Source: CAILZL01 sp049840395 (GTDB taxonomy: Bacteria; Pseudomonadota; Gammaproteobacteria; Steroidobacterales; Steroidobacteraceae). Taken from it: a DNA stretch of 64,000 nucleotides. The translations under genes and the position numbers were made by a program. Under the pieces are notes generated by a model. The model saw only the letters and a list, made by a program, of their open reading frames with translations, was not told the DNA's origin and made no database searches. The DNA lies in NCBI GenBank assembly GCA_049840395.1, contig JASGLD010000008.1, forward strand, positions 293,577 to 357,576, read 5' to 3'. Positions 36,688 through 43,779 of the stretch are shown here, one piece after another. Position 1 is the stretch's first letter. The number at the start of each line of letters is the position of its first letter.

Positions 36688-36745
36688 TGAATGATTTATT
36701 TCTGATCACTCTCGACTGCCTTCTCCCGAAGAGAAGGCATGAGAA

Positions 36746-37552
36746 TTACTTGCCATCATTACGCGGTGGGTAGAACTCGTCGTACTCATGCGTGAAGCAG
36801 TAGTTTTCGATCAGTTGGAAATTCTTCTCGCGATGGCGATGCAGAATGACGCTGAGGCTCCAGGGACGGCTGTACACATTCTTGTCGTCCAGCGTGGCCT
36901 TGTACTCGATGGTGTTGGCATCGAGGTAGGCCCAACGCTCGACCACATGCAACGCGTCGCTATGGAAGTTACCGGCGCGATCCAGCCAGGTGTCTTCGAT
37001 GAAGCTATTGGCATCCACCACCAGCGTATCCCCCTCCCACTTGCCGCGCGAATCGCCCAACCAGTAATCGTTGGGATTATCCGGATGCTGCGTGCCATTG
37101 GTATGAATGGTGCGCACCGAATGACCGAACTCGAACACCAGATTCAAATCGCGTTCGCGCTGAAAAATCTGGAAGGGTTCCGGATAGTAGATGCCACGAG
37201 GGACGCCCAGCGTGTAGCACTTCAAGCGTGGATCGAGCTTGTCGCGTTGTGCGAAATTTTTGTTTCGCTGCTCCAACGCCTTGGGCAGATAAGGAATGAC
37301 GCCACCTTCGACAATGCCCGCACCCGGAGGCGCATCGACACGACCGGCGTGCGGTTCCAGATCGTAATCTGCCGTTGAAGTGGTCTGCCAGATGCCGGAA
37401 AAATCCGGCTTGCCATTGGGCAGGCGCGGAATTTTGCCGACATCGGCAGCGACTGCGCCTATCGACCATGCAGCGCTTAATACACCTGCCAACAACGCCG
37501 ACCAGGCAGCGTTGCGCTTTAACAATGAAATACTCAAGAACTTCTCCGCCAT
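36746..37552 (-). CDS. Exported protein of unknown function (PDFSGIW type)
   Basis: 268 residues from ATG at 37552; a TTG five codons later has a better ribosome site, so the start is uncertain. The signal peptide ends at GAVAADV. Motifs: LPNGKPDFSGIWQTTS, CYTLGVPRGIYYPEPFQIFQ, DSRGKWEGDTLVVDANSFIEDTWLD, and a late Cys in ENYCFTHEYDEFYPP. It has one Cys in each half, perhaps a disulfide, and no Met after the start. Family function is unknown. Paralogous to the next gene in the operon. Confidence 0.78.
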   Translation of the reverse strand: MAEKFLSISLLKRNAAWSALLAGVLSAAWSIGAVAADVGKIPRLPNGKPDFSGIWQTTSTADYDLEPHAGRVDAPPGAGIVEGGVIPYLPKALEQRNKNFAQRDKLDPRLKCYTLGVPRGIYYPEPFQIFQRERDLNLVFEFGHSVRTIHTNGTQHPDNPNDYWLGDSRGKWEGDTLVVDANSFIEDTWLDRAGNFHSDALHVVERWAYLDANTIEYKATLDDKNVYSRPWSLSVILHRHREKNFQLIENYCFTHEYDEFYPPRNDGK

Positions 37553-37565
37553 GTGAGCTTGTCGA

Positions 37566-37994
37566 TTACTTGCTAGCGCCGGTTTCCGGCTCCGGTGGCG
37601 CGCCATCCTGTGCAGCACCCAGTTGGAATTTGCGGCCATCGGATAGCGTGGCGGTTACGGTGTAACCGAAAGGTCCGCCGTTACGTGAGCGATAGCCCTT
37701 GATGGTAAGCGGCGTGCCCGGCGGCAATGCGGATTTGGTCAAACCGACGCGCTCCAGCGCGCTGACCGAACCGAATTCAAAACCCCAATTGGTGACGCTG
37801 CCGTCATCGCCTTTCACATCGAGATAGATCCAGCTGTGCGGATTCACCCAACGGGTCTTGGTGACCACGCCGCTGATCTGCACCGGCTGCTTGGCATCGA
37901 ACTCGGCGCTAAAGGCATGATGCGCAGAGGCTGCACCACCGGCGATGATGGCGGCGGCTGCAACCAGGCCGCTCACCCATTTCAAAGTACTCAT
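37566..37994 (-). CDS. DUF6152 family exported protein (Met-free form)
   Basis: 142 residues from ATG at 37994 (GGAGACATC upstream). The signal peptide ends at AASAH. The mature part has the DUF6152 layout: HHAFSAEFDAKQPVQISGVVTKTRWVNPHSWIYLDV, followed by WGFEFGSVSALERVGLTKSALPPGTPLTIKGY. The family is small, periplasmic and of unknown function. It has no Met or Cys after the signal, whereas the second DUF6152 protein of the window (55699) has five Met. Co-transcribed with the PDFSGIW gene (13-bp gap). Confidence 0.82.
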   Translation of the reverse strand: MSTLKWVSGLVAAAAIIAGGAASAHHAFSAEFDAKQPVQISGVVTKTRWVNPHSWIYLDVKGDDGSVTNWGFEFGSVSALERVGLTKSALPPGTPLTIKGYRSRNGGPFGYTVTATLSDGRKFQLGAAQDGAPPEPETGASK

Positions 37995-38040
37995 GATGTC
38001 TCCAGAGAAACTCAATTCGATAAAAACTATCTTTGATCTG

Positions 38041-38120
38041 TCCGTCATTCCCGCGTGACCGCCATGGATGGCGGAAATGCTGGAAACGCAGGAGCGGTTT
38101 TCAGCGCAGGCGGGCATGAC
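38041..38120. repeat. Degenerate copy of the CGTCAT-CCCGC repeat
   Basis: CCGTCATTCCCGCG at the left and GGCGGGCATGACG at the right match the ends of the element at 34091-34161, but the inner arms have diverged. It lies within the rhodanese operon. Confidence 0.55.
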
Positions 38121-38130
38121 GAACAAGCGA

Positions 38131-38643
38131 TTACTTCTTTTCAGCGACGACCGCAGCGGTAGTAGCGGCAGCGGTCGCTTCCTTGGGCGCAATCTTGGTC
38201 AGCTTGCCGCCGGCTTCTTCATAGGTCTGCACGCCGATGGCGCCAGCCACTTTGAAACCCTTGCTGGCGAGCAGATCGGCGGCCTTGCCAGCGCGACCGG
38301 CATGGTTGGATACGGTGATGATGGCGCGATCCTTGGGAATCCACTTCAAGCTCTTCTCGAGATCGGCTTGCTGGATGCTCAGGTACACCGCGAAGCCGCC
38401 GATTGAAGTCAACTCATCCGGACGACGCACATCGATGATCACAATCTTGGTGGGATCGGCCTGCAGCTTGTCGAACTCGGCATTGCTGAGGATGTGCGCT
38501 TGAGAAGTTGCCTTCTTTTCCTGTGCGACTGCTTCTTTGGCTACCGGAGCCTTGGCAGCATCAGCAGCTTTGACTGCATTGCCTTGTTGCGCGAAGGCGG
38601 TGGTCGTCAATGCCAGCATCAAAACGGTTACTGTCTTATTCAT
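38131..38643 (-). CDS. Rhodanese-like exported protein lacking the catalytic cysteine
   Basis: 170 residues with a signal peptide ending at TAFAQQ. An Ala/Lys-rich linker is followed by a rhodanese domain (about 48-150): LSNAEFDKLQADPTKIVIIDVRRPDELTSIGG, and the active-site loop ITVSNHAGRAGKAADLL. The position of the sulfur-carrying Cys is Ser112, and no Cys exists in the protein. It may bind rather than transfer sulfur. First gene of an operon with DUF6152 and two PDxxGxW proteins, driven by a sigma-54 promoter. Confidence 0.85.
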   Translation of the reverse strand: MNKTVTVLMLALTTTAFAQQGNAVKAADAAKAPVAKEAVAQEKKATSQAHILSNAEFDKLQADPTKIVIIDVRRPDELTSIGGFAVYLSIQQADLEKSLKWIPKDRAIITVSNHAGRAGKAADLLASKGFKVAGAIGVQTYEEAGGKLTKIAPKEATAAATTAAVVAEKK

Positions 38644-38716
38644 GATCGTCTCTCGCTAAAGCTAGAACTCATAGATGCAATGCCTTGCTCGGCCTTGCTT
38701 ACCTGTGATCTGTAAT

Positions 38717-38732
38717 TGCAGCTTGCGTGCCA
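38717..38732 (-). promoter_or_regulatory. Sigma-54 promoter of the rhodanese-like operon
   Basis: The minus strand reads TGGCACGCAAGCTGCA, 73 bp before the start codon. Confidence 0.85.
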
Positions 38733-38854
38733 GATTGATTGATGGGTCTCGATGCGGTGATGCACAGCACCGAACAACCAAACCAAGAAGATGATTTTCA
38801 AGAAAATTTATTGCGGTTGCCGCCCGCTACGGAACACAGCAGAGGCGTCGCAAT

Positions 38855-38923
38855 TGTTAGCACCTGCACAGTAGGGTGTTCGCTTCTCAACAGTTGGCTA
38901 TTTTGTCTGTTGAAATTTCAGCA
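38855..38923. promoter_or_regulatory. Activator site cluster, main pair 31 bp apart
   Basis: TGTTCG-CTTC-TCAACA (38877-38892) and TGTTGA-AATT-TCAGCA (38908-38923) are 31 bp apart. A weaker third site TGTTAG-CACC-TGCACA lies at 38855-38870. They sit 123-190 bp upstream of the -24 element. The rest of 38644-39092 has no gene; GATGAACTCATCGAGGCGC-type hairpin sequence at about 38974-39000 may terminate the next gene. Confidence 0.72.
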
Positions 38924-39092
38924 GTGCTGCACGCGCGAGCTGACTGCGTAAAGGTATGCCTGAAAAAAACAGCGCCTCGATGAACTCATCGAGGCGCTGT
39001 TTGAAAATTTCGCCAGTTGTCAGCTTCCAGACCAAGCGAAGTTCAGGTGAGCATACACGCCAACGCTTGCGAGCAAGCGCCGGCTCATACAC

Positions 39093-39701
39093 TTACTGAG
39101 TCTTTGGAATCACATCCGGCAGCGGCGGAATCACCTGCCCCGGATACCAGTATTTCAAATGGCAGGCCTCGCATACTGCATCCAGTGCCTCACCGGCATG
39201 CAACAGCTTGTCGGCATCGCGCGCATCGATGGCTGCAAGCGCCTGCGCACCTGCGCCATGCAAGGCCTGTGCGAAACCGATCCAGGTTGCCCGATCTGCA
39301 TTGATGGCTGCTTGAATCTCCTGAGCGTTGCGAATGCCGGTCACGTGGGCGTCTTCGACTTCCTTGCCATCGGCCACCACCTTGCGACCCTCCATCACCA
39401 ATAGATTGGTCGCTTCAACCAGCGTGATGGCACGATGACGTAACTCATTCCATTCTTCATCGGTATGCGGCATCTGATGCTCTTCACCTTTTGACGTCAC
39501 CGTGGTACCTACCGCGTCCCAGAGAAAATCCGCGGAAGGATCGACTTCATGATGCATGATGTCTTGAATGGTGGCGGTCAATTGAAACGGCGATTGCGGC
39601 ACGGCGGCAGCCGGCTTGGGTGAGCAGGCGGTTAGCGTCAGCATGGCGCCCAGTGCGGCGATTCGCCCCAGCCGTGGCCAAAGGTTCGAGGTGGTAGTCA
39701 T
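39093..39701 (-). CDS. Cytochrome c'-like lipoprotein
   Basis: 202 residues from ATG at 39701. A lipobox LTAC at about residues 23-26 predicts an N-terminal lipid anchor. The mature protein is helical, with MHHEVDPSADFLWDAVGT near the start and one heme motif CEACHLKYWYPG near the end, typical of cytochrome c556-like proteins. Third C-terminal-heme cytochrome of the regulon, here as a single-gene unit with its own sigma-54 promoter. Confidence 0.85.
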   Translation of the reverse strand: MTTTSNLWPRLGRIAALGAMLTLTACSPKPAAAVPQSPFQLTATIQDIMHHEVDPSADFLWDAVGTTVTSKGEEHQMPHTDEEWNELRHRAITLVEATNLLVMEGRKVVADGKEVEDAHVTGIRNAQEIQAAINADRATWIGFAQALHGAGAQALAAIDARDADKLLHAGEALDAVCEACHLKYWYPGQVIPPLPDVIPKTQ

Positions 39702-39765
39702 AGCATCAGTCTCGGAAAAGCGGAGCGGCAATTACCCGCGTTGTCATAGGTGGTTCATGACTAAC

Positions 39766-39781
39766 AGCACGGCGCATGCCA
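39766..39781 (-). promoter_or_regulatory. Sigma-54 promoter of the cytochrome lipoprotein gene
   Basis: The minus strand reads TGGCATGCGCCGTGCT, 64 bp before the ATG at 39701. Confidence 0.8.
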
Positions 39782-39891
39782 AATCGCGCCGAAGTCCGCG
39801 ACCGATGCCGATTAATGCGGTAATAACCTGAGCCGATTCAAATTATTGTTGGCGGCTCAAACGGCAAGCGAAGTCGCAGCGGATTTGAATG

Positions 39892-39938
39892 TGTTCGATA
39901 TTCAACAGCCGCCATCCGGTGTTGATTAAATTTCAACA
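39892..39938. promoter_or_regulatory. Paired activator sites, 31 bp apart
   Basis: TGTTCG-ATAT-TCAACA (39892-39907) and TGATTA-AATT-TCAACA (39923-39938). The second is also part of a longer palindrome GGTGTTGA-N7-TCAACACC. They lie 110 bp and more upstream of the promoter. Confidence 0.72.
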
Positions 39939-40026
39939 CCTTTAGCTTGGAAAGCAGCACAAGACATCTCAGAAGGGCGGGTTAGCTGTCTGCAGCGTTA
40001 CCCGCCCCGATAATCGAATAGCAGTC

Positions 40027-40638
40027 TCAATACCCTACGGTCATACGCTGACGATGATGCTTGGGCGTTTCGATCTCATCGAGAATGGCCACGGCAAAAT
40101 CTTCACGCGAGATACGGCTTTCACCGGCAGCATCGCGCAACAGCTGATCGCCGCCTACGCGGAATTTGGCAGTGCGTTCGCCAGGCCCAATATTCCACGA
40201 CGGCGACACCGCCACCCAGTCCACTTGCTTCTCATCACGCAAGGTCTGCAACGCACGCGCCGCGCCTTCCGCACCCGGACGCCATGCCGCAGGAAACTCC
40301 GGCGTATCCAGTACACGCACACCGGGGCTGGCTTCCAGGCTGCCGGCGCCGACCACGGCAATCAGTCGCTTCACACCGCTGAGACGCGCCAGCTCCAACA
40401 CCTGCGCGGCGTTGTCGGTCCAACGGATGCTGACCACCAACACTTCGGCGCCCTTGATCAAGGCGGCAGTCGCCTGGGTATCGGCAATGTCACCGCGCAC
40501 CGGGCTCAAGCCATTGCGCGGCGCGAGCTTTTCCACGTTACGCACGATGCCAGTGACCTGATGGCCACGCGATAACGCCTCATCGAGAATGCGGCTGCCG
40601 ATGTTACCGCTGGCGCCGATCAGGGCTAGTTGGGTCAT
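40027..40638 (-). CDS. NAD(P)-binding Rossmann-fold (NmrA-like) protein, paralogue of 10646
   Basis: 203 residues from ATG at 40638, preceded by GAGGTG at proper spacing. Motifs LALIGASGNIGSRILDEAL, TGIVRN, VVSIRW, VAVSPSWNIGPGERTAKFRVGGDQLLRD match the copy at 10646 almost throughout. Only one Met, near the C-terminus, and no Cys. As with the first copy, it lies a few kb from a sigma-54 activator. The reaction is unknown. Confidence 0.82.
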   Translation of the reverse strand: MTQLALIGASGNIGSRILDEALSRGHQVTGIVRNVEKLAPRNGLSPVRGDIADTQATAALIKGAEVLVVSIRWTDNAAQVLELARLSGVKRLIAVVGAGSLEASPGVRVLDTPEFPAAWRPGAEGAARALQTLRDEKQVDWVAVSPSWNIGPGERTAKFRVGGDQLLRDAAGESRISREDFAVAILDEIETPKHHRQRMTVGY

Positions 40639-40961
40639 GACGATCACCTCAATTAATTAATCAGCCGGTGATAAAACAAGAATTGCATGGCCAAATCAAG
40701 CTGCATGATGCGAATCGAGTCGCTGCTGCTTTGGACTTCAGCACCGATAAAAATGACCAACAAAATGTTCCCTGTCCGAAAAATGACTTCTCCAGCCAGA
40801 TGCAGCGCCTGACGTCGATGATGCCGCGTGCGCCGTCACTACCAAACTACTACCGCCGCAAGACTGCTTTGTTACCGCGCCAGTTCTAGCATCGGACTCA
40901 CCCGCTTTTACCCGCGTTACTCAGTAGAACGCGGATGGCGAACGAGACGAATGCCATCGAG

Positions 40962-41008
40962 TGTGCGCTTTGCAACAGGACTGGAACGGCGTTGTTGAAT
41001 TCTCAACA
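40962..41008. promoter_or_regulatory. Paired activator sites before tonB, 31 bp apart
   Basis: TGTGCG-CTTT-GCAACA (40962-40977) and TGTTGA-ATTC-TCAACA (40993-41008). The second is the perfect consensus palindrome. The nearer site is 119 bp from the -24 element. The remainder of the 40648-41179 gap shows no gene. Confidence 0.75.
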
Positions 41009-41127
41009 CCCCTTCCAAGCGACTCACGGATTCGAGGCCTCAACGGTTCGTTGTCGCAAACGGCAAGTGCTTTGAAGATCAACCACTTACCCGATTGCAG
41101 CGAATTTGCAGCCCTTGGTATTCGATT

Positions 41128-41143
41128 TGGCATTGATGTTGCT
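41128..41143 (+). promoter_or_regulatory. Sigma-54 promoter of the tonB-exbB-exbD operon
   Basis: The plus strand reads TGGCATTGATGTTGCT, 36 bp before the tonB ATG. Confidence 0.86.
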
Positions 41144-41179
41144 TTACAGCTCTACATCTTCTGCAGGCAGGAATCCCTC

Positions 41180-41986
41180 ATGAGTACTTCAGCCATTGCC
41201 CACGTCCGCCCCTCGCTGGCCAGTGAGTTAGCCAGCATTGCTCGTGTGAAACAGACACCGCGCAAGCTGCGCAAGGCCGTGATCAACACCGCACAACTGC
41301 CGTGGGATAACGTCGCTCTGCACAATGAGACCGCCGCCTCGATTGCATTGGGTCAGATCAAACGTCCGCCCGGCTATGTATGGCTGTTGGCGGGCGCCGC
41401 GTTGTTGTTGCACCTCGGTGTTGCCTGGTATGTCAGCACGCATTCGGCAGAACGAATCGTCAAACCCAAGCCCGCTGAAGTAGCACTTGAGTTCGAACGT
41501 CCCAAACCACCCGAACCCAAGATCGAACCACCCAAGCCACAACCCAAGCCCCAGCAAGTGCAGAAAGCACAGGTATTGCCGCCTATTCAAACCGCAGCGC
41601 CCGAACCCAGCGATGCGCCGGCAGCACCGAGCCCGGAACCGCCTGTGGCGGTTGCCCCCATCGTCACTGCACCACCGGTTGAGGCACCGCCACTACCTGT
41701 GACTGCGCCCATCGGTCGCGCCGGTTACTTGAACAATCCTCCACCTAATTATCCCGCCGCTGCTTTGCGCCAGGGCTGGCAGGGCACTGTGATTCTGCGC
41801 GTGCATGTGCAAGCCAACGGCAAGCCCGACACCGTTGAAGTACAGAAATCTTCCGGCCGCAAAGTGCTGGACGATGAAGCGGTACGCACCGTGAAGAACT
41901 ATTGGTCGTATACGCCGGCCAAGCGCGGCGATACGCCTGTGGATGGCTGGACCACCACACCGATCGAATTCCAGATTGCGGAGTAA
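41180..41986 (+). CDS. tonB: TonB energy-transducing protein
   Basis: 268 residues from ATG at 41180 (AGGAAT upstream). There is a cytoplasmic N-terminal part of about 65 residues, longer than usual, then one membrane anchor (VWLLAGAALLLHLGVAWYV). A Pro/Lys/Glu-rich periplasmic linker follows, and the TonB C-terminal domain (about 185-268) with NPPPNYPAAALRQGWQGTVILRVHVQANGKPDTVEVQKSSG. It couples the proton motive force to TBDRs. No Met or Cys after the initiator. First gene of a sigma-54-controlled operon with exbB and exbD, so a dedicated energiser for the Met-poor receptors is likely. Confidence 0.93.
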   Translation: MSTSAIAHVRPSLASELASIARVKQTPRKLRKAVINTAQLPWDNVALHNETAASIALGQIKRPPGYVWLLAGAALLLHLGVAWYVSTHSAERIVKPKPAEVALEFERPKPPEPKIEPPKPQPKPQQVQKAQVLPPIQTAAPEPSDAPAAPSPEPPVAVAPIVTAPPVEAPPLPVTAPIGRAGYLNNPPPNYPAAALRQGWQGTVILRVHVQANGKPDTVEVQKSSGRKVLDDEAVRTVKNYWSYTPAKRGDTPVDGWTTTPIEFQIAE

Positions 41987-42071
41987 CCAGATGGCCAACC
42001 CTTGTTGTCGATGCAGGCAGCTCTCTTCAGCACATTGAATTTTGTTTTCACTTTAGTTTAGCGAGTACGTA

Positions 42072-42848
42072 ATGATTAACACTTCCGCCATTCCCGCCGT
42101 AGAGGTCACGCTGTGGACCTTGGTTGCTTTCTCCGTTGCAACCTGGGGACTGATACTGGTCAAGGCTGTACAAAACTTTCGCGTCGGCCGTCGCAACAAA
42201 CAATACGCCAGGCAATTCTGGTCGGCCAGCAATCTGCAAGCGGCTGCCGACATCAAGGCCGATGAAAGTCCACTGCTGCATGTAGCGCACACCGGCTTCA
42301 ATACACTGCGTTACGCAGGACAGGCTGCGGGTGAACAGGACCTGGAACACAGCTGGGATCCACATGAATTGCTGGAACGCAATTTGCGCCAGCAAGTGAT
42401 CAAAGAAAAACGCACGCTTGAAACCGGCCTGGCTGTGTTAGCCACGGTCGGCAGCACGGCACCCTTCGTCGGTTTGTTCGGCACGGTGTGGGGCATCATG
42501 AATGCCATGTCGGATATCGCCAAGCTCGGCAATGCTTCGATCGATGTGGTGGCCGGACCTATCGGTGAAGCGTTGATCGCCACCGGCATCGGCATTGCCG
42601 TGGCGATTCCGGCGGTGCTGAGCTACAACTTCTTCCTGCGCCGCGTGAAGTCAGTGACTGCCGACCTGGAAGAATTCGCACATGACTTCGTCAATCTGGC
42701 GCAGCGCGCCACCTATCGCATCGAACGCGGCGTAAAGCCTAGCGACGTACGCAATCTGCATCCGACGCGCGAACGTTCGCATGCGACATTGGTCGGCGGC
42801 AAGACCAACCACCCGTCCAATCAAGCACGCAGTGTGGAGCAGAACTGA
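42072..42848 (+). CDS. exbB: ExbB (MotA/TolQ/ExbB) proton channel protein
   Basis: 258 residues with three membrane segments: residues 12-32, about 120-145 (LAVLATVGSTAPFVGLFGTVWGIM) and about 160-185 (GEALIATGIGIAVAIPAVLSYNFF). These two blocks are the ExbB/TolQ signatures. Forms the inner-membrane channel with ExbD that energises TonB. It starts 85 bp after tonB and overlaps the exbD start by one base (TGATG). A long hydrophilic C-terminal tail rich in Arg/Asn is unusual. Confidence 0.93.
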   Translation: MINTSAIPAVEVTLWTLVAFSVATWGLILVKAVQNFRVGRRNKQYARQFWSASNLQAAADIKADESPLLHVAHTGFNTLRYAGQAAGEQDLEHSWDPHELLERNLRQQVIKEKRTLETGLAVLATVGSTAPFVGLFGTVWGIMNAMSDIAKLGNASIDVVAGPIGEALIATGIGIAVAIPAVLSYNFFLRRVKSVTADLEEFAHDFVNLAQRATYRIERGVKPSDVRNLHPTRERSHATLVGGKTNHPSNQARSVEQN

Positions 42849-43255
42849 TGGCCTTCTCCAATCAAGAAAGCGATGACGTACTAAGCGAAATCAACATCAC
42901 CCCGCTGGTGGACGTGATGTTGGTATTGCTGGTGTCCTTCATTCTCACCATTCCGGTATTAACCAATGCCGTGCACGTCAATCTCCCCAAGACAGTGACC
43001 ACCACACCGCCCGAACAGCAAAAGTCCGTAACGGTAACGGTGGATAGCGAAGGTCGTATTTACCTGGATAATGCCGAAGTGGCACAGGAAGCGCTGGAGT
43101 CACAGCTAAAAGCATTGAAAGCCACCAACAGTGAGCTGTCCTTGCATCTGCGTGCTGATGATCGCGTGCCTTATGGCCCTGTTGCCAAGGTGATGGCGGC
43201 CATCGAACACGCCGGCGTTGCCAAGGTATCGATACTCACCGATCAGCAGGGATGA
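42848..43255 (+). CDS. exbD: ExbD/TolR proton channel protein
   Basis: 135 residues. NITPLVDVMLVLLVSFILTIP contains the membrane segment and the conserved proton-path Asp (VDVML). A periplasmic domain with VTVTVDSEGRIYLDNAEV and HLRADDRVPYGPVAKVMAAIEHAGVAKVSILTD follows. Partner of ExbB; translationally coupled to it. Last gene of the operon. Confidence 0.93.
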   Translation: MAFSNQESDDVLSEINITPLVDVMLVLLVSFILTIPVLTNAVHVNLPKTVTTTPPEQQKSVTVTVDSEGRIYLDNAEVAQEALESQLKALKATNSELSLHLRADDRVPYGPVAKVMAAIEHAGVAKVSILTDQQG

Positions 43256-43333
43256 TTGTTTTGACTGATGTTGTACGCGTTGTTTGGTTTTTATTGCAAC
43301 AGCGCTTGTAGTTTAGATTGGTGCGTGTGCATT

Positions 43334-43551
43334 GCCCCCACCCTGCCCTCCCCCGTGGAACGGGGGAGGGTATGAAGTGGTCATTTGCTCAAGCCAGCAA
43401 GCATGCCGAACATACAGGCCAAGAAACTATCTGCAATAAAATCATTTCATTCTCTTCGTATAAGAAATCATCAGCAGCAATTATCTGTCGATAACGCAGC
43501 GCTTCTAAATATCCCCTCCCCCGTTCCACGGGGGAGGGTTAGGGTGGGGGC
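43334..43551. repeat. Head-to-head REP-like pair
   Basis: Arms 43334-43371 and 43512-43551 lie after exbD. The spacer has no gene. The region 43552-43779 before the second activator shows no sigma-54 promoter and no clear activator palindrome. Confidence 0.8.
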
Positions 43552-43779
43552 GAGACGTAGCACCAAAAGTTAAGGTTAGCCCCCACTAATTTCCACCTGC
43601 CACTCCCATCAGCCGCCGCAATATCACCTCAGTAACAATGCAGTTATAAATCGGTTACGACGTATCGCGCGTATGCATGAAGTCATTCCATATATCGCGT
43701 TGCCACATATGAATAAGCAACGGATACTCGAATCATCGCTTCAATTTATAAGCCTCACTCTCTAACGCTTGGTAGCAAC

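Noticed and set aside
40668..40889. 73-codon plus-strand reading frame upstream of tonB
   Set aside because: No ribosome site, no motif, and unusual composition compared with neighbouring genes.
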